Assembly (NCBI RefSeq): GCF_000190735.1
Contig: NC_015177.1
Coordinates: forward strand, 186,001-250,000
Origin: Pseudopedobacter saltans DSM 12145
GTDB lineage: Bacteria; Bacteroidota; Bacteroidia; Sphingobacteriales; Sphingobacteriaceae
Direction of reading: 5' to 3'
Length of the DNA stretch: 64,000 bases
Below, piece after piece: positions 1-10,283 of this stretch (its first letter is position 1; every line of letters starts with the position of its first letter). Made by a program: the position numbers and the translations under genes. A model generated the notes under the pieces. That model was not told where the DNA came from. It searched no databases and was given only the letters and a program-made list of their open reading frames with translations.

Positions 1-219
1 ATTTTGCTTCATCATTCTGGAAATAATAGAATCTATAATAGCTTTCAGACGCATATCATTTTCAGTAACGATTGTCAGCGAATTGGATTTTTTATCCAGA
101 TCGATAGTGCTTTTAGAGTCATTGAAATCATATCGATTCAAAATCTCTTTTTTAGCGTTGTTGATTGAGTTGTCTAATGTTTGACTGTCAATTTTACTTA
201 CTATATCAAAAGAAGGCAT
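1..219 (-). CDS. yajQ: YajQ-family nucleotide-binding protein, N-terminal part (truncated by window edge)
   Basis: Reading the complement from the ATG at 219 gives 73 codons with no stop up to the window edge, beginning MPSFDIVSKID and followed by NNAKKEI. This opening is characteristic of the YajQ/UPF0234 family, small cytoplasmic proteins with two ferredoxin-like halves; some members bind cyclic di-GMP. The rest of the gene (about 90 more codons in typical members) lies outside the window. It is transcribed away from the lysine-rich gene at 283, so the 63 bp between them should hold divergent signals. The family call is firm; a regulatory role in this organism is inference. Confidence 0.85.
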   Translation of the reverse strand, partial: MPSFDIVSKIDSQTLDNSINNAKKEILNRYDFNDSKSTIDLDKKSNSLTIVTENDMRLKAIIDSIISRMMKQN

Positions 220-282
220 GATGTGAAGTTTGGTATTTCAATTTTTTAAATATAGCTTTAAATGGACCAATAAAAAAATACT

Positions 283-1047
283 ATGAAAACGAAAAAAGGA
301 AAAGAGCAAAAAAAAGTAAAATCTAAAGGTAAATTAGAAAAAAGCTTACGTACAAAAATGTCTGATTTTATAAAAAGTTTAGGGCATGATGCGAAAGAAA
401 TAACATCTGATTTAAAGTCTGTTAGTAAAATGTTAGCATCTAAACTGACAGAAAAAAAAGATAGTAAAAAGAAAGATAAAAAGGCAAAAAGGGACGAAAC
501 TAAGGCTAAAAAAATAAAAGAGAAAAAGAGCCAAACAGCTAAAGAACCAAAGGTGAAAGTTCTGGAAAGTGTAGAAAGCAAACCTGCAAGTGTCCAGGAA
601 AATAAGCTGAAGTCCGTTACTGAAAATAAGCCGAAATCGCCAGCAGCGGCTACTGCAAAAAAAACTCCTCAAAAAGCAGAAAGTGCGATCACTTCGGTGC
701 CAGCGGTAAATCAGCCTATGAAAGCCGAAACGCCAAAAGCTACTTCTCCGGCGAGTATGGCTAAAAAGACTAACACAACAGCTGCGCCTAAAAAAACTAC
801 GACCGCTGCAAAAGCAAGTCCTGCCAGGGCAACTCCAGCAAAAACGGCCGTTTCTAAACCAGCTGCTACAAAAGGAAGTACAGATAGTTCAAAACAGTCA
901 ACACCAGTAAAGAGAGTGGCCCCGGCCAAGCCAAAATCGACACCCGCAGTTGAGGAAGTGAAAACAGCGACTCCGCAAAAAGTAAACGAGCCTAAAGCTG
1001 AGGAAGTGAAAAATGATAATTCTATTGCATCAACAAAAAACACTTAA
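283..1047 (+). CDS. lysine-rich histone-H1-like low-complexity protein
   Basis: This 254-residue protein has extremely biased composition. Residues 1-30 are basic. Residues about 25-56 could form an amphipathic helix. Residues about 57-90 are dense in lysine with some glutamate and aspartate (KKDSKKKDKKAKRDE). From about 100 onward the sequence is a disordered-looking Ala/Pro/Thr/Lys tail with PKKT, PAKTA and PKAT blocks resembling eukaryotic histone H1 tails and bacterial H1-like proteins. There is no signal peptide or membrane segment, so a cytoplasmic, nucleic-acid- or polyanion-binding role is plausible but unproven. It ends 51 bp before ppk1 on the same strand and may share its transcript. 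Codon choice fits a real gene; the antisense Phe-rich frame is a by-product of the AAA codons. Confidence 0.8.
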   Translation: MKTKKGKEQKKVKSKGKLEKSLRTKMSDFIKSLGHDAKEITSDLKSVSKMLASKLTEKKDSKKKDKKAKRDETKAKKIKEKKSQTAKEPKVKVLESVESKPASVQENKLKSVTENKPKSPAAATAKKTPQKAESAITSVPAVNQPMKAETPKATSPASMAKKTNTTAAPKKTTTAAKASPARATPAKTAVSKPAATKGSTDSSKQSTPVKRVAPAKPKSTPAVEEVKTATPQKVNEPKAEEVKNDNSIASTKNT

Positions 1048-1098
1048 CGGAAATTAAACATAAGTTTCCCTTATTTGCTTTTTAATTTCAAATAATAG

Positions 1099-3150
1099 AT
1101 GAGCGATAATAAGGCGCCTTTACTAAATAGGGAGATCAGTTGGTTATATTTCAATAACAGAGTATTGCAGGAAGCAGCAGACAAAACTGTCCCGTTGATA
1201 GAACGGATAAGGTTTCTTGCAATATTTTCTTCGAATCTGGATGAGTTTTATAGGGTGAGGGTCGCTACTCTTAATCGTCTTGCAGATATAAGTAGCAGGA
1301 CTAAAGAAGAGCTGGGCTATAATCCTAAAAGGATTCTTAAAGAAATAAAGAGAATTGTTGTCAAGCATGAGCAGAAGTTTAATACTCTGTATACGGAGAT
1401 TATAACTGAGTTAGCCGAAAATAGGATATTTATTCTGAATGAAAAGCAACTAAACGTTAGCAGGGGGGCTTTTGTTCGTGATTTTTTCAGAGAGAAGATT
1501 CTGTCTGCAATAGTTCCTTTGATTTTGACAGAAAAACTTCCTTTTCCGGAACTGAAGGAACAATACCTGTATTTTTTTATTAGAATTAGCAAAGTAGGAA
1601 GTAAGTCTAAATATGCACTTATTGAAGTACCGAAATCACTGAATAGGTTTTTGGTTTTACCAGATACCAATGCATTGAAGTTTATAATTCTCATAGATGA
1701 TATTATACGATATAATCTGGAGGATATATTCTTCTCTTTCGAGTATGATCAAATAGAATGCTATGGTATTCAAGTCACCAGGGATGCGGAGTTTGAGCTT
1801 GATAATAAAGTAAGCGATAAATTTGTCGAGGCTTTGAGTAAGAGTCTTCAGAAGCGGAAAAAAGGTAAGCCGATGCGATTGCTATACGATTCGGAAATGC
1901 CACAAGATATGCTGGATATCATTATCAGGCAGTTGAATCTGAAGGCTGAAAGTTTGATTCCCGGCAACAGATATCAGAATTTTAGGGATTTTATTAAGTT
2001 TCCGAATGTGGGAAGGTCCGATTTGGAATATGAAACTTTACCTTCTCTGCCTGTTTTCGGACTAAGCTATAATAGCGGTATTATCGAGCGTGTGAAAAAG
2101 AGAGATTTTCTGGTAAACCTTCCTTATCAGTCTTTCGACTATATTATTCATTTTTTGCGTGAGGCCGCTATAGATCCAAAGGTTACAGAAATTCAGATCA
2201 CGTTGTACCGTTTAGCGGAAAACTCTAAAATCATTAACGCGCTAATTAACGCTTCCAGAAATGGAAAGAGAGTTTATTGTTTGGTAGAACTGCAGGCCCG
2301 TTTTGATGAAGAAGCGAATATTTTTTGGGCAAGAAGGCTGGAGGAAGAAGGGGTAAATGTTAGCTATGGAATTCCGGATTATAAGGTCCATAGTAAAATA
2401 TGTTTGGTAACCCGGATAGAAAAGGGGCAAAAGGTTTATTATGCTACCTTGTCCACCGGAAATTTTAATGAATCATCTGCAAAAGTTTATGGTGATCATA
2501 GTTTGTTTACGGCAAATAAAAAGATAACGCTGGAATTAAGTCAGTTATTTAAGGCTATAGAATCTAATAAGCTATCCGGCGGGTATAAAAACCTGATTGT
2601 ATCTCCTTTTGAAACAAGAGATAAGTTTTTTAAATTGATCGATGCGGAAATAGCCAATGCCAAAAAGGGGAAGTTGGCTTATATGATTCTTAAAATGAAC
2701 TCTTTAGACGACGAGAGGACTATTTTAAAACTCTATGAGGCAAGTAATGCTAGTGTGAAAATTAAGCTGATTATACGGGGGATGTGTAGTTTGGTGCCAA
2801 AAGTGAAAGGATTTAGTGAAAATATAGAGGTGATCTCTATTTTAGACAGATTTTTAGAACATGCCAGAATCTGGGTTTTTGGGAACGGGGGGATGGAGAA
2901 AGTCTATTTACTTTCCGCGGATTTGATGACCAGAAATCTGGATCGTCGGATAGAAGTTGGTTTTCCGGTTTATGATGAGGAAATAAAAGAAGAAATAAGG
3001 GATATCATTGATATTCAGTTAAGCGACAATACAAAGGCCAGAGAGATTAACAGTTTAAACAATAACAGATATAAGAGAAATAGATCCAAACTGAAAGTCC
3101 GCTCGCAACAGGATACTTACAAATATTTAAAAGCAAAACATAGTCATTGA
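1099..3150 (+). CDS. ppk1: polyphosphate kinase 1
   Basis: This 683-residue cytoplasmic enzyme makes long-chain polyphosphate reversibly from ATP. It has the full PPK1 layout: N domain from LLNREISWLYFNNRVLQEA, head domain, and two phospholipase-D-like C domains. The two catalytic-site histidines are visible at H431 (KVHSKICLV) and H588 (FLEHARIW), close to E. coli H435 and H592. The length matches the family. The stop overlaps the start of the ppx gene by 4 bp, indicating translational coupling. The upstream lysine-rich gene may belong to the same unit. Nothing looks truncated. Confidence 0.97.
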   Translation: MSDNKAPLLNREISWLYFNNRVLQEAADKTVPLIERIRFLAIFSSNLDEFYRVRVATLNRLADISSRTKEELGYNPKRILKEIKRIVVKHEQKFNTLYTEIITELAENRIFILNEKQLNVSRGAFVRDFFREKILSAIVPLILTEKLPFPELKEQYLYFFIRISKVGSKSKYALIEVPKSLNRFLVLPDTNALKFIILIDDIIRYNLEDIFFSFEYDQIECYGIQVTRDAEFELDNKVSDKFVEALSKSLQKRKKGKPMRLLYDSEMPQDMLDIIIRQLNLKAESLIPGNRYQNFRDFIKFPNVGRSDLEYETLPSLPVFGLSYNSGIIERVKKRDFLVNLPYQSFDYIIHFLREAAIDPKVTEIQITLYRLAENSKIINALINASRNGKRVYCLVELQARFDEEANIFWARRLEEEGVNVSYGIPDYKVHSKICLVTRIEKGQKVYYATLSTGNFNESSAKVYGDHSLFTANKKITLELSQLFKAIESNKLSGGYKNLIVSPFETRDKFFKLIDAEIANAKKGKLAYMILKMNSLDDERTILKLYEASNASVKIKLIIRGMCSLVPKVKGFSENIEVISILDRFLEHARIWVFGNGGMEKVYLLSADLMTRNLDRRIEVGFPVYDEEIKEEIRDIIDIQLSDNTKAREINSLNNNRYKRNRSKLKVRSQQDTYKYLKAKHSH

Positions 3151-4019
3151 AATACGCAGCAATAGACATAGGGTCAAATGCAATTCGTTTACTGATTGCA
3201 GAAGTGAAAAAGGAAGGTTCTTATAGAACATATAAGAAAACATCTTTGATTAGGGTACCGCTTAGATTGGGAGACGATTCATTCATGAATAAAAAGCTAT
3301 CAAAATCTAAGGCAGAAGATTTCTTTAAAACTATGCAGGCCTTTAAGAATCTTATGGAAGTGCATGAAGTGGAAGAATATATGGCTTGTGCAACTTCTGC
3401 TATGCGGGAAGCAAAGAATGGGCAAGAGATTATCGATAAGGTGAACAAAAAGCTCGGCATGAAAATAGAAATTGTAGCCGGTGCAAAAGAAGCCTCAATT
3501 ATTTATGCAAGTCATGCAGAAGAACATCTGGATAAAAGCAAAAGCTATTTATATATTGATGTAGGGGGAGGAAGTACGGAGCTATCTCTATTTCATCGGG
3601 GAAAAATAAACTATTCGAAATCTTTTAATCTGGGTACAATTAGAATTTTAGATGGGCAGGATAGAGCGGAAACCTGGAGGGGAATGAAGCTTTGGCTTGA
3701 AAAATATGTAGTGGATTTAAAATTAAGTGCTATTGGAACGGGCGGGAATATCAATAAATTGTTTCGTTTATCCGGTGTGCCCGATGGAACTGCTCTTTCT
3801 AAAGTCAGGCTTACTGAGATAGCAGACTATTTAAAATCTCATACACTACAGGAAAGGATAGATAAATTGGGTTTAAATAAAGATAGGGCCGATGTTATTA
3901 TCCCGGCCAGTGAGATTTTTTTGTATGTTATGAATTACGGAAAGATAAACGAAGTTTATGTACCAAGGCTGGGAATGGTTGATGGTATAATAGAAACGTT
4001 AATGAATAAGTATCTTTAA
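3147..4019 (+). CDS. ppx: exopolyphosphatase / guanosine pentaphosphatase (Ppx/GppA family)
   Basis: This 290-residue protein of the ASKHA fold begins YAAIDIGSNAIRLLI and carries the second phosphate-binding loop IDVGGGSTELSLF near residue 140. These are the family signatures for hydrolysis of polyphosphate or pppGpp. It is the short form lacking the C-terminal HD domain of E. coli Ppx. The best start is a TTG at 3147 inside the end of ppk1 (TTGA overlap); no ATG fits upstream of the IDIGSN motif, so a rare start and coupling to ppk1 are likely. Pairing of synthetic and degradative enzymes suggests local control of polyphosphate level. Substrate preference cannot be read from sequence. Confidence 0.9.
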   Translation: MKYAAIDIGSNAIRLLIAEVKKEGSYRTYKKTSLIRVPLRLGDDSFMNKKLSKSKAEDFFKTMQAFKNLMEVHEVEEYMACATSAMREAKNGQEIIDKVNKKLGMKIEIVAGAKEASIIYASHAEEHLDKSKSYLYIDVGGGSTELSLFHRGKINYSKSFNLGTIRILDGQDRAETWRGMKLWLEKYVVDLKLSAIGTGGNINKLFRLSGVPDGTALSKVRLTEIADYLKSHTLQERIDKLGLNKDRADVIIPASEIFLYVMNYGKINEVYVPRLGMVDGIIETLMNKYL

Positions 4020-4742
4020 TTACCTCAGCCCGCCAAAGGAAGTTTTAGGTAATGAAGGATAAATTCTTGCTTCTGCAGGTAATTTAATGTATTCGTTATA
4101 AGAATTAACGATATAAGATCTTAATTCGAATTCATTCATAGCAGCAACCTGAGAATAGGTTGGTCTGTAGTAAGACATAAAGTCTTCCAGAAGCTGTCCT
4201 CTGATTTTAGTAAGATCAGTTACCAGTTGGCGGTTAAATTTCTGGTCGATAACTTTTTGGTTCAACTCTTCGTCCATGAACTTTTGGAAAGCTCTTTTTT
4301 GTTTCGCCTGCGTACTAAAAGCATTGTATAAGCTTAATTCGCCATTTTTACTTAATATGCTGGTTGATGCCGAAGAATATGCCGAAGAATATACTTCTTT
4401 TAAATCCTGGGCTTTACCCTGTGCGGTAACGATTACCTGATCTAATACAATAAGAGCAGGTCTTAATAAAACCATTTTGGGAGTAAGGTCTTCAACAATA
4501 AGCGTATCACTAAGATACCCCGGACAAGAAAATACGACTAAATCTCCAATTTCTGCCTTTACCGAAAAGTCTCCTTTTTGTCTGGAGTGTTCGCCTTCTT
4601 TCTGAGTAAGATTATTCACAAAGACTAAACCCAGCTTATTCCGGCTGTCTGCATCATAAGCCGTCCCTTTTAAAGCGCTTTCCTGTGCTTTAACCACAAA
4701 AGAGGTTAGGATAAAGAATAGCAAATTGATTGTTGTCTTCAT
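4020..4742 (-). CDS. exported protein with carboxypeptidase-regulatory-like domain
   Basis: This 240-residue protein has an N-terminal signal peptide (MKTTINLLFFILTSFVVKAQ) and, at about residues 22-110, a beta-sandwich resembling CarboxypepD_reg-like/TonB-receptor plug-associated domains (LKGTAYDADSRNKLGLVFV). The C-terminal half is helical and unassigned. Bacteroidota commonly encode such envelope proteins; no enzyme motif is visible. The stop abuts the ppx stop directly, so the two genes converge with no spacer. Function unknown; an outer-membrane or periplasmic location is inferred from the signal peptide. Confidence 0.75.
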   Translation of the reverse strand: MKTTINLLFFILTSFVVKAQESALKGTAYDADSRNKLGLVFVNNLTQKEGEHSRQKGDFSVKAEIGDLVVFSCPGYLSDTLIVEDLTPKMVLLRPALIVLDQVIVTAQGKAQDLKEVYSSAYSSASTSILSKNGELSLYNAFSTQAKQKRAFQKFMDEELNQKVIDQKFNRQLVTDLTKIRGQLLEDFMSYYRPTYSQVAAMNEFELRSYIVNSYNEYIKLPAEARIYPSLPKTSFGGLR

Positions 4743-4800
4743 AATTCTAAAATGGATTAAACTCTTTGAAAAATCAAGACCTTAACATTATTTAACGAAA

Positions 4801-5151
4801 TTATAAATGAGTTGTTTTAAGGTTTTCCTCGTCAAAACCGATTGTATTACCTTTTTTACTTTCGATAATAGGTCTTTTAATAGCACTTGTATTTTCAAGC
4901 ATAAGGTTGATGGCAGACTTTTCGTCTGTCACTTTATCTTTTATCGCCTGGTCGAGGTTTCTCCATGTAGTACCTTTTCTATTTAAAACCGATTCCCACC
5001 CAAATTCAGAAACCCATTTCTCCAGTTCTTTTTTGTCTACACCTTTCTTTTTGAAATCATGGAAATCTTCCTCAATATTGTGCTCTTTTAGCCATATTCT
5101 GGCCTTTTTTACAGAATTACAATTTGGTATGCCAAATATTTTAGCTTTCAT
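4801..5151 (-). CDS. ArsC/Spx-family thioredoxin-fold reductase (YffB-like)
   Basis: This 116-residue single-domain protein begins MKAKIFGIPNCNSVKKARIWL. A lone N-terminal cysteine (Cys11) sits in the position of the ArsC catalytic cysteine, and the family's RP segment appears in IKRPII near residue 93. Length and motifs match the YffB/ArsC-like branch rather than a verified arsenate reductase. Spx-type CxxC is absent because the residue three after Cys is Val. No arsenic genes flank it, so arsenate reduction should not be assumed. A TAACTTTG box lies about 32 bp upstream. Confidence 0.85.
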   Translation of the reverse strand: MKAKIFGIPNCNSVKKARIWLKEHNIEEDFHDFKKKGVDKKELEKWVSEFGWESVLNRKGTTWRNLDQAIKDKVTDEKSAINLMLENTSAIKRPIIESKKGNTIGFDEENLKTTHL

Positions 5152-5183
5152 AAAAATTATTGTATTTTATCCTGGACTTTTTA

Positions 5184-5191
5184 CAAAGTTA
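5184..5191 (-). promoter_or_regulatory. TAnnTTTG (-7) box upstream of the ArsC-like gene
   Basis: The complement reads TAACTTTG, a perfect match to the Bacteroidota -7 consensus, about 32 bp before the ATG at 5151. No clear -33 TTG is visible. Confidence 0.45.
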
Positions 5192-5379
5192 ATGAAATAT
5201 ATTTTTCATTATTGTTAGTGGTGTTTGTATTAAGTCAAATTTATTTTAGATATTGTCGTTTTAATTTTTCGAAATTTTTAAAATATTGTCGACTTTTGCA
5301 TTTCAATTTAATTAAAGACACCAAAAAAGATAAAAAAGGGTCTGGATTGGAAGTGATATAAATAGGGTTAAATCGGAAT

Positions 5380-6138
5380 ATGATTGTTAGGGAGTCTAAA
5401 GATACTTTTACGCTTATCGCACAGCATGACCATGCAACGCTTTCTGGTGAGATGTTTATGATGTTGAAAAGGGATTTTGTCAGTGCCGAACACTATGAAT
5501 CTTTAAGTTTTGCTATATTCCAGCATGACAGAGCATGGCAGGTTCCGGATTCTGCACCAATTTGGGATGATTTAAGGCAAAAGCCCTTCGATTTTAACAC
5601 TTATCCTGAAGAGTTAAAAGTGTCTTTTTATAAAAACGGAATAGATCAGGTAGATAGAGTTAACTCTTATTCTGCATTGCTTTGCAGTAAACATTACAGC
5701 TCGTTTTATCAACACTCGACAGACGAGATAGGCCGTTCTTTTTATGAAAGGGAAATTCAGAGACAAAAACACCTGATGGGAAAGCTAAAAGTGCATAAAG
5801 ACTTTTTAGACTATCAGCTAAGGATTTTAAAGTTCTGTGATGATCTGTCGCTATACGTTTGTATGAATAAAGTTGGTGCGTCTAAAGTAGAAGAGATAGA
5901 TCTTTTTAAGAAGGGTTTTGATAATTCTGAACTTTTTAACGATAGGAATGACACTAAAATAGTGGCATCTTATGTTGATAGAAAAACAATATCTTTTAAT
6001 GTGTCCCCTTTTTCAAAGAGGTTTGACGTTAAAGTTCCTGTTAAAGTGGTTAGAAAAGAGCGGATTGCCGAAACTGGATTGCTTCAGGCGTATAAGGAAG
6101 AAAAATTCAGCCATATGCTGGTGCAAATTGGGCTTTAA
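5380..6138 (+). CDS. DUF3891 family protein
   Basis: This 252-residue soluble protein opens MIVRESKDTFTLIAQHDHATLSGEM. The conserved QHDHA motif and a second histidine/aspartate cluster (FQHDRAW near residue 49) recall DUF3891 proteins, which have HD-like histidine/aspartate spacing and may bind metal. No signal peptide or membrane segment is present. It stands alone between the divergent ArsC-like gene and ligA, with 60 bp to ligA. Biochemical role unknown; the family assignment is by resemblance of the N-terminal motif. Confidence 0.75.
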   Translation: MIVRESKDTFTLIAQHDHATLSGEMFMMLKRDFVSAEHYESLSFAIFQHDRAWQVPDSAPIWDDLRQKPFDFNTYPEELKVSFYKNGIDQVDRVNSYSALLCSKHYSSFYQHSTDEIGRSFYEREIQRQKHLMGKLKVHKDFLDYQLRILKFCDDLSLYVCMNKVGASKVEEIDLFKKGFDNSELFNDRNDTKIVASYVDRKTISFNVSPFSKRFDVKVPVKVVRKERIAETGLLQAYKEEKFSHMLVQIGL

Positions 6139-6168
6139 GCCTTTGTTTTTAGTTTTGTCTTCTTTTAA

Positions 6169-8211
<2,043 letters not shown>

Positions 8212-8258
8212 TAAAACGAGATAAGTTCTGTTTTATTAAAAACAAAAAATCCGGTAAT

Positions 8259-8795
8259 ATGAAAAAGATTTTCAATCAATTAAGATTACGCTCTGGATTT
8301 GCTAGATTAAAGCAAGAACTAAAGAAGTTAAAGAGACAAAGTCATTCTGTTTCTTTAAGTGAGGCAGAGAATATAGCGATTCTTGTTCCGATAAAGAACG
8401 AAAGCGAATTGGCGGAGGTGGAACAGTTTGCAAAAACGCTTGAAAATGAAAACAAAAAAGTGAAACTTTTAGGCTTTTTGTTTGATAGTAGCCTGAAATC
8501 AAAACTAAGTAAGAATATAGATTTGATTTCTAATGAAGACATTAAATGGAATTATATTCCGGACAGGGAGAAAATAAAAGGATTCGTAAATAAAGAATTC
8601 GATATTTTAATAAATCTTTGTACGGATTTGTGTTTTCCTTTGATGTACACCGCTGCGATTTCAAAATCGATGTTTAAAATAGCAGCGTATGATGCGAGAC
8701 AGGCAGCATTTTTTGATTTCATGATAGAAACTAACGAAGCGGGGATAACGGAGTTCTCCCGAGAGATAAGATATTATTTAGATAAAGTAAAATGA
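8259..8795 (+). CDS. conserved Bacteroidota protein of unknown function (ligA-dapA operon)
   Basis: This 178-residue cytoplasmic-looking protein has a basic helical N-terminus (residues 1-35) and an alpha/beta body with segments IAILVPIKNESELAEVE and FDILINLCTDLCFPLMY. It resembles the DUF6913-type proteins I associate with Bacteroidota dapA neighbourhoods; that assignment is from memory. No catalytic motif or membrane helix is evident. The gene overlaps the dapA start by 4 bp (ATGA), so its translation is probably coupled to lysine/diaminopimelate synthesis. Function not known. Confidence 0.75.
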   Translation: MKKIFNQLRLRSGFARLKQELKKLKRQSHSVSLSEAENIAILVPIKNESELAEVEQFAKTLENENKKVKLLGFLFDSSLKSKLSKNIDLISNEDIKWNYIPDREKIKGFVNKEFDILINLCTDLCFPLMYTAAISKSMFKIAAYDARQAAFFDFMIETNEAGITEFSREIRYYLDKVK

Positions 8796-9670
8796 GCAGA
8801 TTTTTGGGAACCGGCGTAGCGATGGTGACGCCTTTTCAAGCAAACGGGAGCATAGATTTTGACGGACTGGCTGCCACAATAGAACATTTAATAAACGGAA
8901 AAGTAGAATATATTGTAGTATTGGGTACTACAGCGGAATCTGCAACATTATCTAAAGACGAGAAAAAACAGGTATTTAAGTTTGTTACGGAACGGGTTAA
9001 TGGTCGTATCCCTTTAGTCGCCGGTATAGGTGGTAACAATACAACGGAGGTGGTAGCGGAAGTGAACCAGTTTGAAATGGTTGGTTATGAGGCTATCTTG
9101 TCTGTTGTACCTTATTATAATAAGCCAACGCAAGAAGGAATTTATCAGCATTATAAATCTATTGCACAGGCCGCAAAATTGCCAATTATATTATATAATG
9201 TTCCGGGAAGGACAGGTGTAAGTATGTCTGCTGAAACTACGATCAGACTGGCCAGGGAATTTAAAAACATTATAGCTACAAAAGAAGCAAGCGGAAGTTT
9301 TGATCAGTTTAACGCAATTATGGCGGATAAACCTGAAGGATTCGAACTTATTTCAGGTGATGATCCGATTACTTTGCCAATGGTTGCTTTGGGAGCAATT
9401 GGCGTAATTTCCGTGGTTGGGAATGCGTTTCCTGTAAAATTTTCAGAGATGGTTCGCCTTTCTTTAAATGGCGATTTTAAAGCTGCAAGACCTTTGCATA
9501 GTAGTTTCCTGGAATTCACGAGACTTTGTTTTGTAGAAAGTAATCCTTGCGGAGTAAAAGCTGCCATGAAAGAATTGGGAATAATAGAGGACTATGTTCG
9601 TTTACCTTTAACGCCTATTGGTGATAGTACAAGGGCCAAAGTGGTGGCTGAGGTAGCTAAATTGAAATAA
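8792..9670 (+). CDS. dapA: 4-hydroxy-tetrahydrodipicolinate synthase
   Basis: This 292-residue TIM-barrel aldolase condenses pyruvate with aspartate semialdehyde, the first dedicated step to diaminopimelate and lysine. The pyruvate-binding GTTAES loop (T46, T47), catalytic Tyr135 (ILYNVPGRTG) and Schiff-base Lys164 (ATKEASG) are all present. The length is canonical. The start overlaps the preceding gene by 4 bp. A strong hairpin terminator follows 20 bp after the stop. Confidence 0.97.
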   Translation: MSRFLGTGVAMVTPFQANGSIDFDGLAATIEHLINGKVEYIVVLGTTAESATLSKDEKKQVFKFVTERVNGRIPLVAGIGGNNTTEVVAEVNQFEMVGYEAILSVVPYYNKPTQEGIYQHYKSIAQAAKLPIILYNVPGRTGVSMSAETTIRLAREFKNIIATKEASGSFDQFNAIMADKPEGFELISGDDPITLPMVALGAIGVISVVGNAFPVKFSEMVRLSLNGDFKAARPLHSSFLEFTRLCFVESNPCGVKAAMKELGIIEDYVRLPLTPIGDSTRAKVVAEVAKLK

Positions 9671-9690
9671 TTTTAAATAATCTATGATTT

Positions 9691-9719
9691 AAATCCCGAA
9701 GGTAACATCTTCGGGATTT
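9691..9719. terminator. bidirectional hairpin terminator between dapA and the lipoprotein gene
   Basis: An 11-bp perfect stem (AAATCCCGAAG pairing with CTTCGGGATTT) around a 7-nt loop is followed by T residues on the plus strand and preceded by A residues. It lies between convergent genes and can serve both. Confidence 0.9.
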
Positions 9720-9725
9720 TTTTAT

Positions 9726-10229
9726 TTATGGCATATCAAAATCAAAGTTTTTTCTGGTATATGCTCCCGGTGTAGCATGGTCGCCTATTTTGAAATTGAA
9801 AAAAACGACCCTTATGGAAGGTATTTCTGTTAAGGAGTAAGTGCTTTCTGCCAGAAATACCCTGGCTCCTGTAGAGCCACTGGCCTGCGTTAGATAAGTT
9901 GCGTTTTCAACCTTTACAAAGACTGTATCAGCGTTTTGTTTTTCAAATACCAGTTTGTTTTCGGGATACTTTCTATTGATTGCTTCCAGTACATTGGTAA
10001 TATCTAACACTTCACCTTTTATGGGTTCGTTTCTGACCATAGTATACTGTTGGGTAGTAGAATCTAAGGTTGCAGTCCAGGGAATGTCGCTTAAAACATC
10101 TAGAGGAGTTTCTTTAACGTTTTCGTTGGTTGAAATGGAGTCGGATGCAGATCGTTCTTTTTTGTCATTTGTACAGGAAAAAAATAAATAACAAAAAAGA
10201 ACGGTTGTAAATAGTTTAAATATTCTCAT
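9726..10229 (-). CDS. lipoprotein, GerMN/spore-germination-like beta domain possible
   Basis: The start at 10229 gives a 167-residue protein with a classic lipoprotein signal (FKLFTTVLFCYLFFSC, lipobox FFSC). A longer frame reaches 10283 but puts 18 non-signal residues ahead and abuts the SDR stop, so the shorter start is preferred. After an acidic linker, the mature region (VLSDIPWTATLD to NFDFDMP) looks beta-rich, with no recognised catalytic motif. It is probably membrane-anchored in the periplasm. It follows the SDR gene on the same strand. The domain suggestion is weak; treat as hypothetical lipoprotein. Confidence 0.75.
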   Translation of the reverse strand: MRIFKLFTTVLFCYLFFSCTNDKKERSASDSISTNENVKETPLDVLSDIPWTATLDSTTQQYTMVRNEPIKGEVLDITNVLEAINRKYPENKLVFEKQNADTVFVKVENATYLTQASGSTGARVFLAESTYSLTEIPSIRVVFFNFKIGDHATPGAYTRKNFDFDMP

Positions 10230-10283
10230 ATATCGGATTTTGTTAAAAAGGCACAAAATCCTTGCCATATAAAGAGATTTCAA

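Noticed and set aside
258-1043. Antisense Phe- and Ala-rich frames opposite the lysine-rich gene
   Set aside because: They are the mirror of AAA/GCN codons; no start-site or family features.
4801-5151. Annotation as arsenate reductase
   Set aside because: Motifs fit the YffB/ArsC-like branch; no arsenic genes nearby and no evidence for arsenate activity.
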